From positions 1 to 9,790 of the forward strand of contig DXWE01000049.1 in NCBI GenBank assembly GCA_019417045.1: 9,790 bases of DNA, in the 5' to 3' direction. Each line of letters starts with the position of its first letter. Position 1 is the stretch's first letter. A program made the translations under genes and the position numbers. This document shows, in pieces, positions 1 to 7,766 of this stretch. The notes under the pieces were generated by a model. That model had not been told where the DNA came from. It worked only from the letters and a program-made list of their open reading frames with translations, and did not search any database. Source of the stretch: Oscillospiraceae bacterium. Lineage in GTDB: Bacteria; Bacillota; Clostridia; Oscillospirales; Acutalibacteraceae.

Positions 1-247
1 CTATGTGTCTTTGCCGGCTGCAAACCGGCTGAAAGGCACGCGGCAGGGCGGCTTTTGCCGCCGATGGCAGAGGGAGAAGCAGACGCCATGCTCTTCGGCG
101 TGGGAGGAATAGAATACGCGCCCCGGGGGCTTCCCGCGGCGCACAGAATCCGCCCGGCGGTGCACGGTGGGCCGCGGGGGGCGCGGGACCCGGCGGCGGG
201 GCCCGGCGCAGGACACGGGATCGTGGATCGCGAAAGGAGCATGCGGT
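1..247. other. GC-rich leader upstream of the ABC transporter, no gene seen
   Basis: I see no coding sequence here that looks real; the open frames on either strand translate to Arg/Pro/Gly-rich text without a recognisable motif. Two small GC hairpins are visible: GCCGG/CCGGC (13-17 with 25-29) and GGCGGC-TTTT-GCCGCC (47-62). Neither is followed by a T-tract on the plus strand, so neither is a clear terminator. A TAGAAT at 110-115 resembles a -10 box, but no acceptable -35 lies 16-18 bases before it. The transporter's promoter is therefore not identified. Confidence 0.5.
233..239 (+). promoter_or_regulatory. Ribosome binding site deciding the GTG start of the ABC transporter
   Basis: AAAGGAG at 233-239 lies 8 bases before GTG 248. 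The open frame extends upstream to 167, but residues before 248 are Arg/Gly noise, while from 248 the protein reads VLELRDIKKDY, the normal N-terminus of this ATPase family. A TTG at 251 is a weaker alternative. An ATG at 241 is out of frame and too close to the site. Confidence 0.8.
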
Positions 248-3200
248 GTGTTGGAATTGAGAGACATCAAAAAGGACTACCCCGCCGGCGGGGAGACGGT
301 AGAGGCGCTCAAAGGCATCAGCCTGCAGTTCCGCCGGTCGGAGTTTGTGTCGATCCTCGGGCCGTCCGGCTGCGGGAAGACGACCATGCTGAACATCATC
401 GGCGGGCTGGACCAGTACACGGAGGGCGACCTGATTATCAACGGCAAGTCCACGAAGGACTTCAAGGACCGGGACTGGGACGCCTACCGCAACCACTCGA
501 TCGGCTTTGTGTTCCAGAGCTATAACCTGATCCCCCACCAGTCGGTGCTGCAAAACGTCGAGCTGGCGCTGACCCTGTCGGGGGTGCCGAAATCGGAGCG
601 CCGGGCGCGGGCCAGGCGGGCACTCGAGCAGGTGGGGCTCGGCTCGCAGATGAAGAAAAAGCCGAACGAGATGTCGGGCGGACAGATGCAGCGGGTGGCG
701 ATCGCGCGGGCGATCGTCAACAACCCGGCCATCGTGCTGGCCGACGAGCCGACCGGCGCGCTGGACACCGAGACCAGCTTACAGGTGATGGAGATCCTCA
801 AGGAGATCGCGAAGGACCGGCTGGTCATCATGGTGACCCACAACCCGGACCTGGCCGAGCGGTACTCCACCCGGATCGTGCGCATGCTCGACGGGGTGAT
901 CACGGACGATTCCGCCCCGCTGACCGACGAGGAGGTCGTGGCGGAGCGCGCGGCCGGGCGGGAGGAACCGCCGGCGGGGAAACGGCGGGCCAGAAAGCCC
1001 TCCATGTCGCTGACCACCTCGTTTGGGCTGTCGCTGAAGAACCTGGCGGCCAAGAAGGGGCGCACGGCGCTGACCTCGTTTGCGGGCAGCATCGGGATCA
1101 TCGGGATCGCGCTGATCTACGCGGTGTCCCAAGGCACGACGACCTATATCGACACCCTGCAGGAGGACACCCTCTCCTCCTACCCGATCACGCTGCAGGC
1201 GCAGACGATGGATCTCGGGGCGCTGATGTCGTCTTTCATCGGCGCGGCGCACGCGCAGGGCGAGCACGAGAACGACGCGGTGTATCAGAAGTCGATGGTA
1301 TATAACCTGGTCAATGCGCTGAGCTCCGCCGGCTCCGCGGAAAACGACCTGAAATCCTTCAAGAGCTACCTCGAGCAGCGGCTGGCAGGCGAGCAGGGGG
1401 AGGGCTCGCTGAAGGACGCGGTCAGCGGGATCCAGTACACCTATGACCCGGAGCTGCTCGTCTATACGGAGAATGTGGACGGGGAGATCCTGCGGTCGGA
1501 TTCCGAGCAGCTGATGCAGGACCTGCTGCTCGAGTATTTCGGCATGGACATGTCCGCCATGCTGGGGATGACCGAGGAGTACGGGCTGGACTCGATGGCC
1601 TCGCTGTCGCCGATGGGCTCGTCGATGGTGCTGTGGCAGGAGATGCTGCCGGGGGACAACGGCCGGCTGGTCAACGACCTGCTCGAAAAGCAGTACGACG
1701 TGGTATACGGCTCCTGGCCGACCGAATACAATGAGATCGTGCTGGTGCTGGACGAGAACAACGAGCTGGACGATATGGCGCTGTATGCGCTCGGCCTGAA
1801 ATCGAAAGAGGAGATCGACGCGCTGATGCAGGCCGCGGTCAACAAGACCGAGGTGGAAGTGGAGCAGAAGAAGTGGTCGTACGAGGAGATCTGCGACCGG
1901 GAATACAGGGTGATCCTGAACGCCGACTGCTACATCCTCGACGAGCACACCGGGCTGTATGTGGACCTGCGGGAGACGGCCACCGGGCTGAAATACCTCT
2001 ATGACAACGGCATCTCTCTGAAGGTGTCGGGCATCATCCGGCCAAACGAGGACGCGGTCTCCACCATGCTGAGCGGCTCGATCGGCTACACGAGCGAGCT
2101 GACGAGCTATGTCATCGAGCAGGCCCAGGGATCCGCAGCCGTGACCGCGCAGCAGGAGAATCCCTCGACCGACATCTTCACCGGCCTGCCGTTCCAGGAG
2201 ACCACGGGCGACCTGACCGACGGGGAGAAGGCGGCCGAATTCCGCGCGTATCTGTCGGGCCTGGACGAAGCGGGCAAAGCGGCGGCATACATCCAGATGA
2301 TGAGCATTCCCTCTGAGGAGGAGGTAAACGCCGCGGTCGCCGGGATGGTCGGCGGCATGACCCGCGAGGAGATGGAGGAGACGCTGGTGCAGGTGATCGC
2401 CTCGCAGACGGGCATGAGCGAGGAGGAGGTCCGCGGCTATACCGGCGCCATGGAGGACGCGGAGCTGACCCGGCTGTTCTCGCAGCTGGCGGCGGAGCAG
2501 TACCGCGCGCAGTACGCCGCCGGGGTGCAGCAGGAGCTGCAGGCGATGGATGCGGCGCAGCTGGCCGCCGCGCTCGAGCTGTCGATGGACACCTATACCG
2601 ACGCGCAGTACGCCGTCTTTTATGATGAAGTGCTCGTGTTCTCCGAGTCGAGCTATGAGGACAACCTGATCGAGCTGGGGTGCGTGGATCTCGACGACCC
2701 CGCCTCCATCAGCCTGTACGCCTCCTCGTTTGAGAACAAGGACGTGATCGAGCAGGCCATCGCGGACTACAACGCGACGGTGGATGAGCTGTCGCAGATC
2801 GAATACACCGACTATGTGGGGCTGATGATGTCCTCGGTGACGACCATCATCAACGCCATCACCTATGTGCTGATCGCGTTTGTCGCGGTCTCGCTGGTCG
2901 TGTCCTCCATCATGATCGGGGTCATCACGCTGATCTCGGTGCAGGAGCGGACGAAGGAGATCGGGATCCTGCGCGCCATCGGCGCCTCCAAGCGCAACGT
3001 GTCGAGCATGTTCAACGCGGAGACGGTGATGATCGGGTTCACCTCGGGGGCGCTCGGGGTGCTGGTCACCTATCTGCTGTGCATCCCGATCAACCTGATT
3101 CTGCACCACTTCACGGGGATCACCGCGCTCAACGCCTTTTTGCCGGTGCCGGTGGCGGTGCTGCTGATTCTGATCAGCGTGGCGCTGACCCTGCTGTCGG

Positions 3201-3262
3201 GGATCATCCCGTCGCGCAGTGCGGCGAAGAAGGACCCGGTGGTGGCGCTGCGCACGGAATGA
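248..3262 (+). CDS. MacB/FtsX-type ABC transporter, fused ATPase and permease, 1004 aa
   Basis: Single-chain ABC transporter half, expected to dimerise in the cytoplasmic membrane. The N-terminal ATPase (about 1-225) has Walker A GPSGCGKT (38-45), Q-loop Q90, signature MSGGQ (142-146), Walker B IVLADEP (162-168) and switch H198. A basic linker leads to TM1 (about 274-294). A very large extracytoplasmic region follows (about 297-865), rich in Glu, Met and Ala and helical in look. Three C-terminal membrane segments lie near 868-893, 931-952 and 966-988. The FtsX-type loop ERTKEIGILRAIGASK sits after TM2. One plus three membrane segments is the MacB plan, but MacB is about 650 aa; the excess is all in the outer region. 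MacB-family proteins act as mechanotransmitters for export of peptides, lipoproteins or toxins rather than as sugar importers. The substrate cannot be read from sequence. No accessory membrane-fusion protein or two-component system is adjacent, and the gene stands alone on this strand until the glycosyltransferase 395 bp downstream. Confidence 0.95.
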   Translation: MLELRDIKKDYPAGGETVEALKGISLQFRRSEFVSILGPSGCGKTTMLNIIGGLDQYTEGDLIINGKSTKDFKDRDWDAYRNHSIGFVFQSYNLIPHQSVLQNVELALTLSGVPKSERRARARRALEQVGLGSQMKKKPNEMSGGQMQRVAIARAIVNNPAIVLADEPTGALDTETSLQVMEILKEIAKDRLVIMVTHNPDLAERYSTRIVRMLDGVITDDSAPLTDEEVVAERAAGREEPPAGKRRARKPSMSLTTSFGLSLKNLAAKKGRTALTSFAGSIGIIGIALIYAVSQGTTTYIDTLQEDTLSSYPITLQAQTMDLGALMSSFIGAAHAQGEHENDAVYQKSMVYNLVNALSSAGSAENDLKSFKSYLEQRLAGEQGEGSLKDAVSGIQYTYDPELLVYTENVDGEILRSDSEQLMQDLLLEYFGMDMSAMLGMTEEYGLDSMASLSPMGSSMVLWQEMLPGDNGRLVNDLLEKQYDVVYGSWPTEYNEIVLVLDENNELDDMALYALGLKSKEEIDALMQAAVNKTEVEVEQKKWSYEEICDREYRVILNADCYILDEHTGLYVDLRETATGLKYLYDNGISLKVSGIIRPNEDAVSTMLSGSIGYTSELTSYVIEQAQGSAAVTAQQENPSTDIFTGLPFQETTGDLTDGEKAAEFRAYLSGLDEAGKAAAYIQMMSIPSEEEVNAAVAGMVGGMTREEMEETLVQVIASQTGMSEEEVRGYTGAMEDAELTRLFSQLAAEQYRAQYAAGVQQELQAMDAAQLAAALELSMDTYTDAQYAVFYDEVLVFSESSYEDNLIELGCVDLDDPASISLYASSFENKDVIEQAIADYNATVDELSQIEYTDYVGLMMSSVTTIINAITYVLIAFVAVSLVVSSIMIGVITLISVQERTKEIGILRAIGASKRNVSSMFNAETVMIGFTSGALGVLVTYLLCIPINLILHHFTGITALNAFLPVPVAVLLILISVALTLLSGIIPSRSAAKKDPVVALRTE

Positions 3263-3657
3263 GCGTCTGCCCTTCCGGGGGCGCCGCGCTGTCCGCTCTG
3301 CTTTTCTCCCCCTTTTGGGGGACGCCATCCCCCTTTCCGGGAGTGTTACATCTCTTCCGGGGGCCGCCGCCCCGTCCGCTCTGCCCCTTTTCGCCCCGTC
3401 CGCTTGGCTTTGACCCGTTTGAAAAACGTCGCGCCCCTTCCGGGGAACGCCGTGCCCTTTCCGGCCACGCCGCCCTCTCTCCGGGGGCCGCAGCGCCATT
3501 CGTTTTCCCCCCTTTTGAGGGCGCGGTGCCGTTTCTCCCCTTTGCCCCTTTTCCGCACCGTCCGCTCTGCCCCTTTTCCGCACACCCATACCGTTGACCC
3601 GGTTCCCGCCCCGGCGCGTCCGGCAGTGCGGGGCCGCGCTTTGGGAAGGAGAGCCGC
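3263..3657. repeat. Intergenic pyrimidine-rich array of short repeats and hairpins
   Basis: No gene is visible in this 395-bp gap. The plus strand is strongly C/T-rich and poor in A to about 3600. An 11-mer GTCCGCTCTGC occurs three times (3291, 3374, 3560), and two of these copies extend to an exact 21-bp match (3372-3392 and 3558-3578). Variants of CTTTCCGGGG/CTTTTGGGGG followed by a GC-rich half-palindrome recur near 3272, 3313, 3335, 3355, 3428, 3457, 3480 and 3513. CCCCC-TTTT-GGGGG (3308-3321) is a perfect 5-bp hairpin and could end transporter transcription, although it lacks a T-tract after it. The ribosome binding site of the next gene (AAGGAG, 3646-3651) closes the region. Promoter elements are not recognisable. 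Confidence 0.6.
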
Positions 3658-4509
3658 ATGTCAACCGACCGCCTGGAAATCCTGGTCACATTGGACCAAA
3701 AGTATCTCCCGCCGCTGCGGGTGATGCTGGCCTCCCTGTATCTCAACAACCCGGGGACGGCCTGCCGGGTCCATCTGCTGCACCGCTCGCTCCCGGAATC
3801 GGAGCTGCAAAGCCTGCGGCAGAACCTCGAGGGGATCGGCTATTCCCTCAGCCCGGTGCCGGTGGACGGCCGGCTGTTCGAGGGCGCGCCGGTGAGTGAG
3901 CAGTACCCGCAGGAGATGTATTACCGGCTGCTGGCGGGACACCTTTTGCCGCCGGAGATCGGGCGGGTGCTGTATCTCGATCCGGACCTGCTCGTCATCA
4001 ACCCGGTGCGGGAGCTGTGGGAGCTGGATCTCGGCGGGCGGGTGTTCGCCGCGGCGGCCCACACCCGCAAGACCGAGCTTGCCAACAGCGTCAACAAGCT
4101 GCGGCTTCGGACCGAGACGCGGTATTTCAATTCGGGCGTCCTGCTGATCGACCTGCGCCGGGCGCGGGAGGCGGTCGACCCCGAGGCGCTGTTTGCCTAT
4201 GTGAAGGAGCGTGCCTCCCGCCTGCTGCTCCCCGACCAGGACCTCCTCAACGCGCTGTACGGCAGGGAGATCCGGGAGCTGGACGATTACCGGTGGAACT
4301 ACGACGCGCGCAATTACAGCGGCTATTTTCTGCGCAGCTCCGGGAAAGCCACCGTGGACTGGGTCATGCAGCACACGGCCATCCTGCACTTCTGCGGCAG
4401 GACAAAGCCCTGGACCCCGCTCTACCGCCACCGGTTCGGCATTCTCTATAAACACTACCAGCAGATAGCGCGCCGGCTGTTTGCCGGCGGCAGGGCGGCG
4501 GACGACTGA
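3658..4509 (+). CDS. Glycosyltransferase family 8 protein, 283 aa
   Basis: Retaining GT-A-fold glycosyltransferase that would move a sugar (typically galactose or glucose) from a UDP-sugar to a cell-surface or intracellular acceptor. N-terminal ILVTLDQKYLPPLRVMLASL (8-27) is the nucleotide-binding entry strand. The metal-binding DxD is YLDPD (D108, D110). YFNSG (156-160), LPDQD (191-195) and HFCGRTKPW (244-252) are the conserved GT8 blocks in the expected order. Length is close to the compact bacterial members of the family, and no signal peptide or membrane segment is seen, so it is cytosolic or peripherally membrane-bound. The start is ATG 3658, with AAGGAG six bases upstream. It is not part of a visible polysaccharide locus: the gene before it is 395 bp away and the genes after it are on the other strand. 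Family assignment is firm; donor and acceptor are unknown. Confidence 0.95.
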   Translation: MSTDRLEILVTLDQKYLPPLRVMLASLYLNNPGTACRVHLLHRSLPESELQSLRQNLEGIGYSLSPVPVDGRLFEGAPVSEQYPQEMYYRLLAGHLLPPEIGRVLYLDPDLLVINPVRELWELDLGGRVFAAAAHTRKTELANSVNKLRLRTETRYFNSGVLLIDLRRAREAVDPEALFAYVKERASRLLLPDQDLLNALYGREIRELDDYRWNYDARNYSGYFLRSSGKATVDWVMQHTAILHFCGRTKPWTPLYRHRFGILYKHYQQIARRLFAGGRAADD

Positions 4510-4519
4510 CGATCAAATG

Positions 4520-4558
4520 AAAAACGGATGGCGGGCCTGCTGCCCGTCATCCGTTTTT
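4520..4558 (+). terminator. Strong Rho-independent terminator, probably bidirectional
   Basis: Seventeen paired positions (4520-4536 with 4542-4558, one G-T wobble) around the five-base loop CTGCT. The arms end in A5 and T5, so a U-tract follows the GC stem on either strand. It begins 11 bases after the glycosyltransferase stop. It could also catch minus-strand transcripts from the AraC operon, which ends about 470 bp away with no closer terminator seen. Confidence 0.88.
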
Positions 4559-5026
4559 CTATGGAAAGAAGGAGGAATTGGCAAAAGAAGAGAGAGGAAA
4601 ACCGTCTGAAGAGGGAAAGCCCGGCCATGCCCGCACGTGGATTCAATCTGATCCGGGACGGGGCTGAACACCGCCACGGGGTGATCCGCCCGGGTCCCGC
4701 GCGGACTCTACGCGCGGATCGCAGCCCCGGCGCCTGTTTTCATTTGCGCCTGTTTTTGTTCGCGCCCGGCTTCGCTCCGCCTGCCCGGTTTCCCCGGCTC
4801 CGCCCGGACTGCGCTTTCCTGCCTGCCCAGCCCACGCCGGCCGGGTCCCGGCCCTTTGGGCGCCGCCTCCGTCCGGCGTCTGCACATCCGTCCAGCCACC
4901 CCCCGGCGGCACGCGCACCGGACTTTTTTCCAATCGCTGCCCGGTTCCCGGCCCGTCCAGCCCTGTTCCCGGTTACCCGGCCGGGCCCTGTATCCCATCG
5001 CCCGGCTCTGCCGGCCGCCTATTCCC
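4559..5026. other. Convergent intergenic region, GC-rich, no convincing gene
   Basis: The first 80 bases are purine-rich and contain AAGGAGG (4569-4575), but the only nearby start is a TTG two bases away opening a 29-codon frame, so I do not call a gene. At 4683-4720 two mutually exclusive stems are possible: CCGCGCG/CGCGCGG (4697-4703 with 4711-4717) and GATCCGC/GCGGATC (4683-4689 with 4714-4720). GCGCCTGTTTT is repeated directly at 4730 and 4746. From about 4760 to 5026 the plus strand is dominated by CCCGG/CCGGC words with few A residues. Long open frames here are Pro/Arg/Ala-rich and look like a by-product of base composition. Confidence 0.5.
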
Positions 5027-5254
5027 TCATTCGTCCGGCTCTTTGGGCCCCGCCTCCCCCGCCGGGAGCGGGGTCTCAAAGTCGCCGCCCTGATGGGTGT
5101 TGCGATAGACGGACGGCGCCACCCCGAGAATGCTCTTGAACACCTTGCTGAACCGGTGGATCGAGTTGTATCCCACCCGGGAGGCGATCTCGGTGATGGA
5201 CAGGTTGGTCAGATACAGCAGCTTGACCGCCTGCTGGATCCGCCGCTGGGTGTG
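5027..5254 (-). pseudogene. Stranded C-terminal half of the AraC-type DNA-binding domain
   Basis: Reading on past the TAG at 5255-5257 in the same frame gives 75 more codons ending at TGA 5027-5029, with no further stop or shift. They encode RRIQQAVKLLYLTNLSITEI followed by ASRVGYNSIHRFSKVFK. This is exactly the linker helix and second helix-turn-helix that a complete AraC DNA-binding domain needs after the SPIQ motif where the upstream frame stops. With it the protein would be 352 residues. The last 24 or so residues (about 329-352) are beyond the usual family end and are encoded by a GC-rich inverted repeat (5041-5053 with 5068-5081). There is no ribosome binding site or start of its own, so this is not an independent gene. 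Confidence 0.85.
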
Positions 5255-6085
5255 CTACTGGATCGGCGAGATGTTGTACATCTGCTTGAACAGGCGGCTG
5301 ATATAGAACTTGTTGATATAAAACTGGCTTGCAAGCTGATCCATCGTGATGACCCGGTCGGTATTCTGGTCCAGATACCGCTTGATCTCGTCGACCAGGA
5401 TCCACTTTTTGGAGGAGAGGGTCTTGCGGTCGAGCTGGATCTCGACGAGCAGGTAGTACCACAGCTGCAAGAACAGGCCCTGGAGAATGATCTGGGAAAA
5501 GGGCTGCCGGCTCTCGTATTTCTGGATGATGTCGAAGATGTACTGCTCGATTAAATAGGTGTTCTGGATGCGAATGAAACTTGGGAAGGGGGAGATGAAC
5601 TGGTCGGTGATGTCCTCCCGGAACAGCGTCTTTTCGTAGTCATCCATCTGGTCGAGGGATTTGAACGAGACATATACGTCCGGGCTGTTCTGCTGGGCGA
5701 TCAGGTCGAAATGGATGTGCGGCTGGATGAAGGTCTCGTTGCCGGTCAGCTCGATCGAGTGCCGCTGTTTGGGCTTGAACAGGAAGATGTCGCCCGGCCG
5801 CGCCTCATAGAGCCTGTCCTCGATGCGCACGCGGGCGTGGCCGGACTTGACGAACAGCAGCTCGTAGTCGAAGATCACACGCTCTTTGATGAAGATGTCC
5901 ATCTCCTTGTACCGCGCGGGCGGCACCACGTCGTACTGGGCGAACCGGATATAGGGCCGGATATCATACCACCGCTCCTCCCCGAGCGAATAGGTCGCCG
6001 GGGAGATCGGCAGGGTGATCCCCATGCGCGGGTCGTTGCGGATCCAGACGAACTTGGAGGGAGGATGGGCGGAAAAAGGGGTCAT
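5255..6085 (-). CDS. AraC-family transcriptional regulator, cut short by an in-frame TAG
   Basis: Sugar-responsive type of AraC activator, cytoplasmic. As written it is 276 aa. An N-terminal cupin sensor domain is seen near 70-150 (DYELLFVKSGHARVRI, ARPGDIFLFKP, IQPHIHFDL). A helical linker follows, then the first helix-turn-helix of the DNA-binding domain (245-276, ending YNISPIQ). The stop falls where family members normally continue SPIQY; a single base change from TAC or TAT would explain TAG. Without the second helix-turn-helix the product is unlikely to bind DNA normally. The start is ATG 6085; AAGGAG lies 14 bases upstream inside the 25-bp gap after the GH116 gene, a somewhat long spacing. 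A nearer ATG is out of frame. Its position as last gene of the glycoside hydrolase cluster suggests it regulates that cluster. Confidence 0.93.
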   Translation of the reverse strand: MTPFSAHPPSKFVWIRNDPRMGITLPISPATYSLGEERWYDIRPYIRFAQYDVVPPARYKEMDIFIKERVIFDYELLFVKSGHARVRIEDRLYEARPGDIFLFKPKQRHSIELTGNETFIQPHIHFDLIAQQNSPDVYVSFKSLDQMDDYEKTLFREDITDQFISPFPSFIRIQNTYLIEQYIFDIIQKYESRQPFSQIILQGLFLQLWYYLLVEIQLDRKTLSSKKWILVDEIKRYLDQNTDRVITMDQLASQFYINKFYISRLFKQMYNISPIQ

Positions 6086-6110
6086 GGCTGTCGTCGCATC
6101 TCCTTAGTTA

Positions 6111-7766
6111 TCAGTCTTCGATCACATAGTGCCGGATCTTAAGCTCTCCCCTCACCGGTTCGAAGGTGAGGGACTCCCCGCACAGCGAGACGATCCCGTA
6201 CGCCTCGCCGCAGGCAAAGAAGCAGCGAAACGTCTTGGCGTTGCGGCGGCTGGCGGTGAGGGTCCTGGTGAGCGCGTCGTACCGCACGCCGGTGTATCCC
6301 TCGAGCAGCGCATAGGAGGCGAGGCTGCGGGCGTACCACTCGCCGCACTCGTACTCCGAAAACGGGTTGCGGGTCTGCCCGTCATACCGGGCGCGGGCGG
6401 CGCGCACGATCCGCACCCCCTCGTCCGTCCGGCCCTTCATCAGCAGGTGGGACGCGACCTGGTATTCAATCCCGGTCCACACCTCGTCACTGTACACAAA
6501 CGGGAGCGGCGGCTTGCCGCCGTGCGGCCAGGAGCAGAGCAGCAGCCCCGCCTCATCGGCGGCGGCATACCCGGCGCGCTGCGGGTTGGCGTGCGCGTAA
6601 AAGTTCTCCCGGAAGTTGTAGCGGAAGATGCTGTGCAGCGCCGAGAGCAGTTTCTCCTCATCGACAATATCCGACAGCCCGGCCAGCTCCCCGAGCCAGA
6701 TGCCGAGCACCCCGTCGGACAGGCAGCCCTCGCCGTACTGGTAGGGCGGCTGTTTGGCCATCAGCCGGCGCACCTCGCTTGGAAGCTCGTCGGGGGGCGT
6801 GTAGCAGAGCGGCTTAAAGCTGTCCTGTGCCGCCGCGGTCTCCCGCTCGACCCGCTGGATAAAGTACTCCCCGTTGAAGAGGGAATCCTCCAGATACCGC
6901 CGGGCCTTCCGATAGAGTGCAGCATAGGCCGCGCCGTCCTCCCCGAGCGCCTTGGCCATCTCGGCCGCCGCCTTCAGCGCGGCGGTGTAGAAGGTCATGC
7001 CCAGGCTGTCCGGGCCGTAGAATTCGATATCGTAGGTGTTGTGGTGGGGCGCGCGGAGCACGCCCTCTCTCCCCGGATCCCACGCATCGATACAGTACCG
7101 AAGGCTCTGTCTCACCCGCGGCCAGAGTCCACGCAGCCAGTGCGTGTCGCCGCAGATCCGCCAGTCGCGGTAGGTCTTGATAATCCCGCCGAGCTGGCCG
7201 TCCGCCGCGGCGTAGAAGGTGTGAAGCGTCTTGCGGATCGGCAGATAGGCGCGGAACTCCTGGTGCCCGGTCCGGTCGTCCTGGCAGTCGAAAAACTCCG
7301 TCTGCCGCAGCCCCCGTTCGAGCTCGGGGAACAGATGGCACACCGCCTGGGCGTAGTTCCACACGTGGGTGCAGCTGCCGTGACAGCTGCCCTCGTCGTC
7401 GTTGCAGCCCTCCCAGGCCCACATCCGCCCGTCCGTCTGGCGCAGCACGGTGGGGGACTTGAGCACGCAGAGATTGGCGGACACCGCCTCGAGCAGCGCG
7501 TCCGGCAGGTCGCTTTGCAGCAGCGCGTCGGTGAAAGCGCGTGTCTCCCGCCGCAGCTCGCCGTACCGTGCGGCCCACTGGGCGGCCGCGTCGTCGATGC
7601 TGTGTATCACCGTCGTGTACCATGGGCGGTAGGCGGGCAGCGCGCGCCGCTCCTCCTCGGATTTGCCGTCGTCGTCCCGCCCGATGCGCAGCGCGGACTG
7701 CGGCGCATACCAGCACAGGCGCAGCGCAATCGTTTTGCTCTCACCGGGTGCAAGCGAAAGCGGCAC
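6111..7766 (-). CDS. GH116-family glycoside hydrolase, catalytic C-terminal part (frameshifted from its N-terminus)
   Basis: Carries the (alpha/alpha)6-barrel catalytic domain (DUF608 type) of GH116, the retaining family that includes human GBA2 glucosylceramidase and archaeal SSO1353. Conserved blocks are WEGC followed by GSCTHVWNYAQ, HHNTYDIEFYG, VYSDEVWTGIEYQVA and ECGEWYARSLASYALL near the end. By family comparison the nucleophile would be the Glu of WEGC (codon 7412-7410) and the acid/base the Asp of NTYD (codon 7031-7029). Their 127-residue spacing equals the E335-D462 spacing I recall for SSO1353. The formal start, GTG 7766, is not a real initiation site: it has no ribosome binding site, and the same frame continues upstream as ASLF before PLSLAPGES, joining the N-terminal piece through a frameshift. 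Whether this half is made as a protein is doubtful. The substrate is unknown. Confidence 0.88.
   Translation of the reverse strand: MPLSLAPGESKTIALRLCWYAPQSALRIGRDDDGKSEEERRALPAYRPWYTTVIHSIDDAAAQWAARYGELRRETRAFTDALLQSDLPDALLEAVSANLCVLKSPTVLRQTDGRMWAWEGCNDDEGSCHGSCTHVWNYAQAVCHLFPELERGLRQTEFFDCQDDRTGHQEFRAYLPIRKTLHTFYAAADGQLGGIIKTYRDWRICGDTHWLRGLWPRVRQSLRYCIDAWDPGREGVLRAPHHNTYDIEFYGPDSLGMTFYTAALKAAAEMAKALGEDGAAYAALYRKARRYLEDSLFNGEYFIQRVERETAAAQDSFKPLCYTPPDELPSEVRRLMAKQPPYQYGEGCLSDGVLGIWLGELAGLSDIVDEEKLLSALHSIFRYNFRENFYAHANPQRAGYAAADEAGLLLCSWPHGGKPPLPFVYSDEVWTGIEYQVASHLLMKGRTDEGVRIVRAARARYDGQTRNPFSEYECGEWYARSLASYALLEGYTGVRYDALTRTLTASRRNAKTFRCFFACGEAYGIVSLCGESLTFEPVRGELKIRHYVIED

Noticed and set aside
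110..115. TAGAAT as a -10 box for the transporter gene
   Set aside because: No matching -35 hexamer lies at 16-18 bases spacing; one hexamer alone is not evidence.
779..3664. 961-residue open frame on the minus strand opposite the ABC transporter
   Set aside because: Its translation is Arg/His/Gly/Gln-rich without any motif; it is the mirror of GC-rich third positions in the transporter, which has all its motifs intact.
4569..4667. Shine-Dalgarno-like AAGGAGG followed by a TTG opening a 29-codon frame
   Set aside because: Spacing to the TTG is only two bases and the peptide has no recognisable feature.
4528..5139. 203-residue plus-strand open frame in the convergent gap
   Set aside because: It begins inside the terminator stem, is Pro/Arg/Ala-rich, and runs into the opposite strand of the AraC gene; composition explains it.
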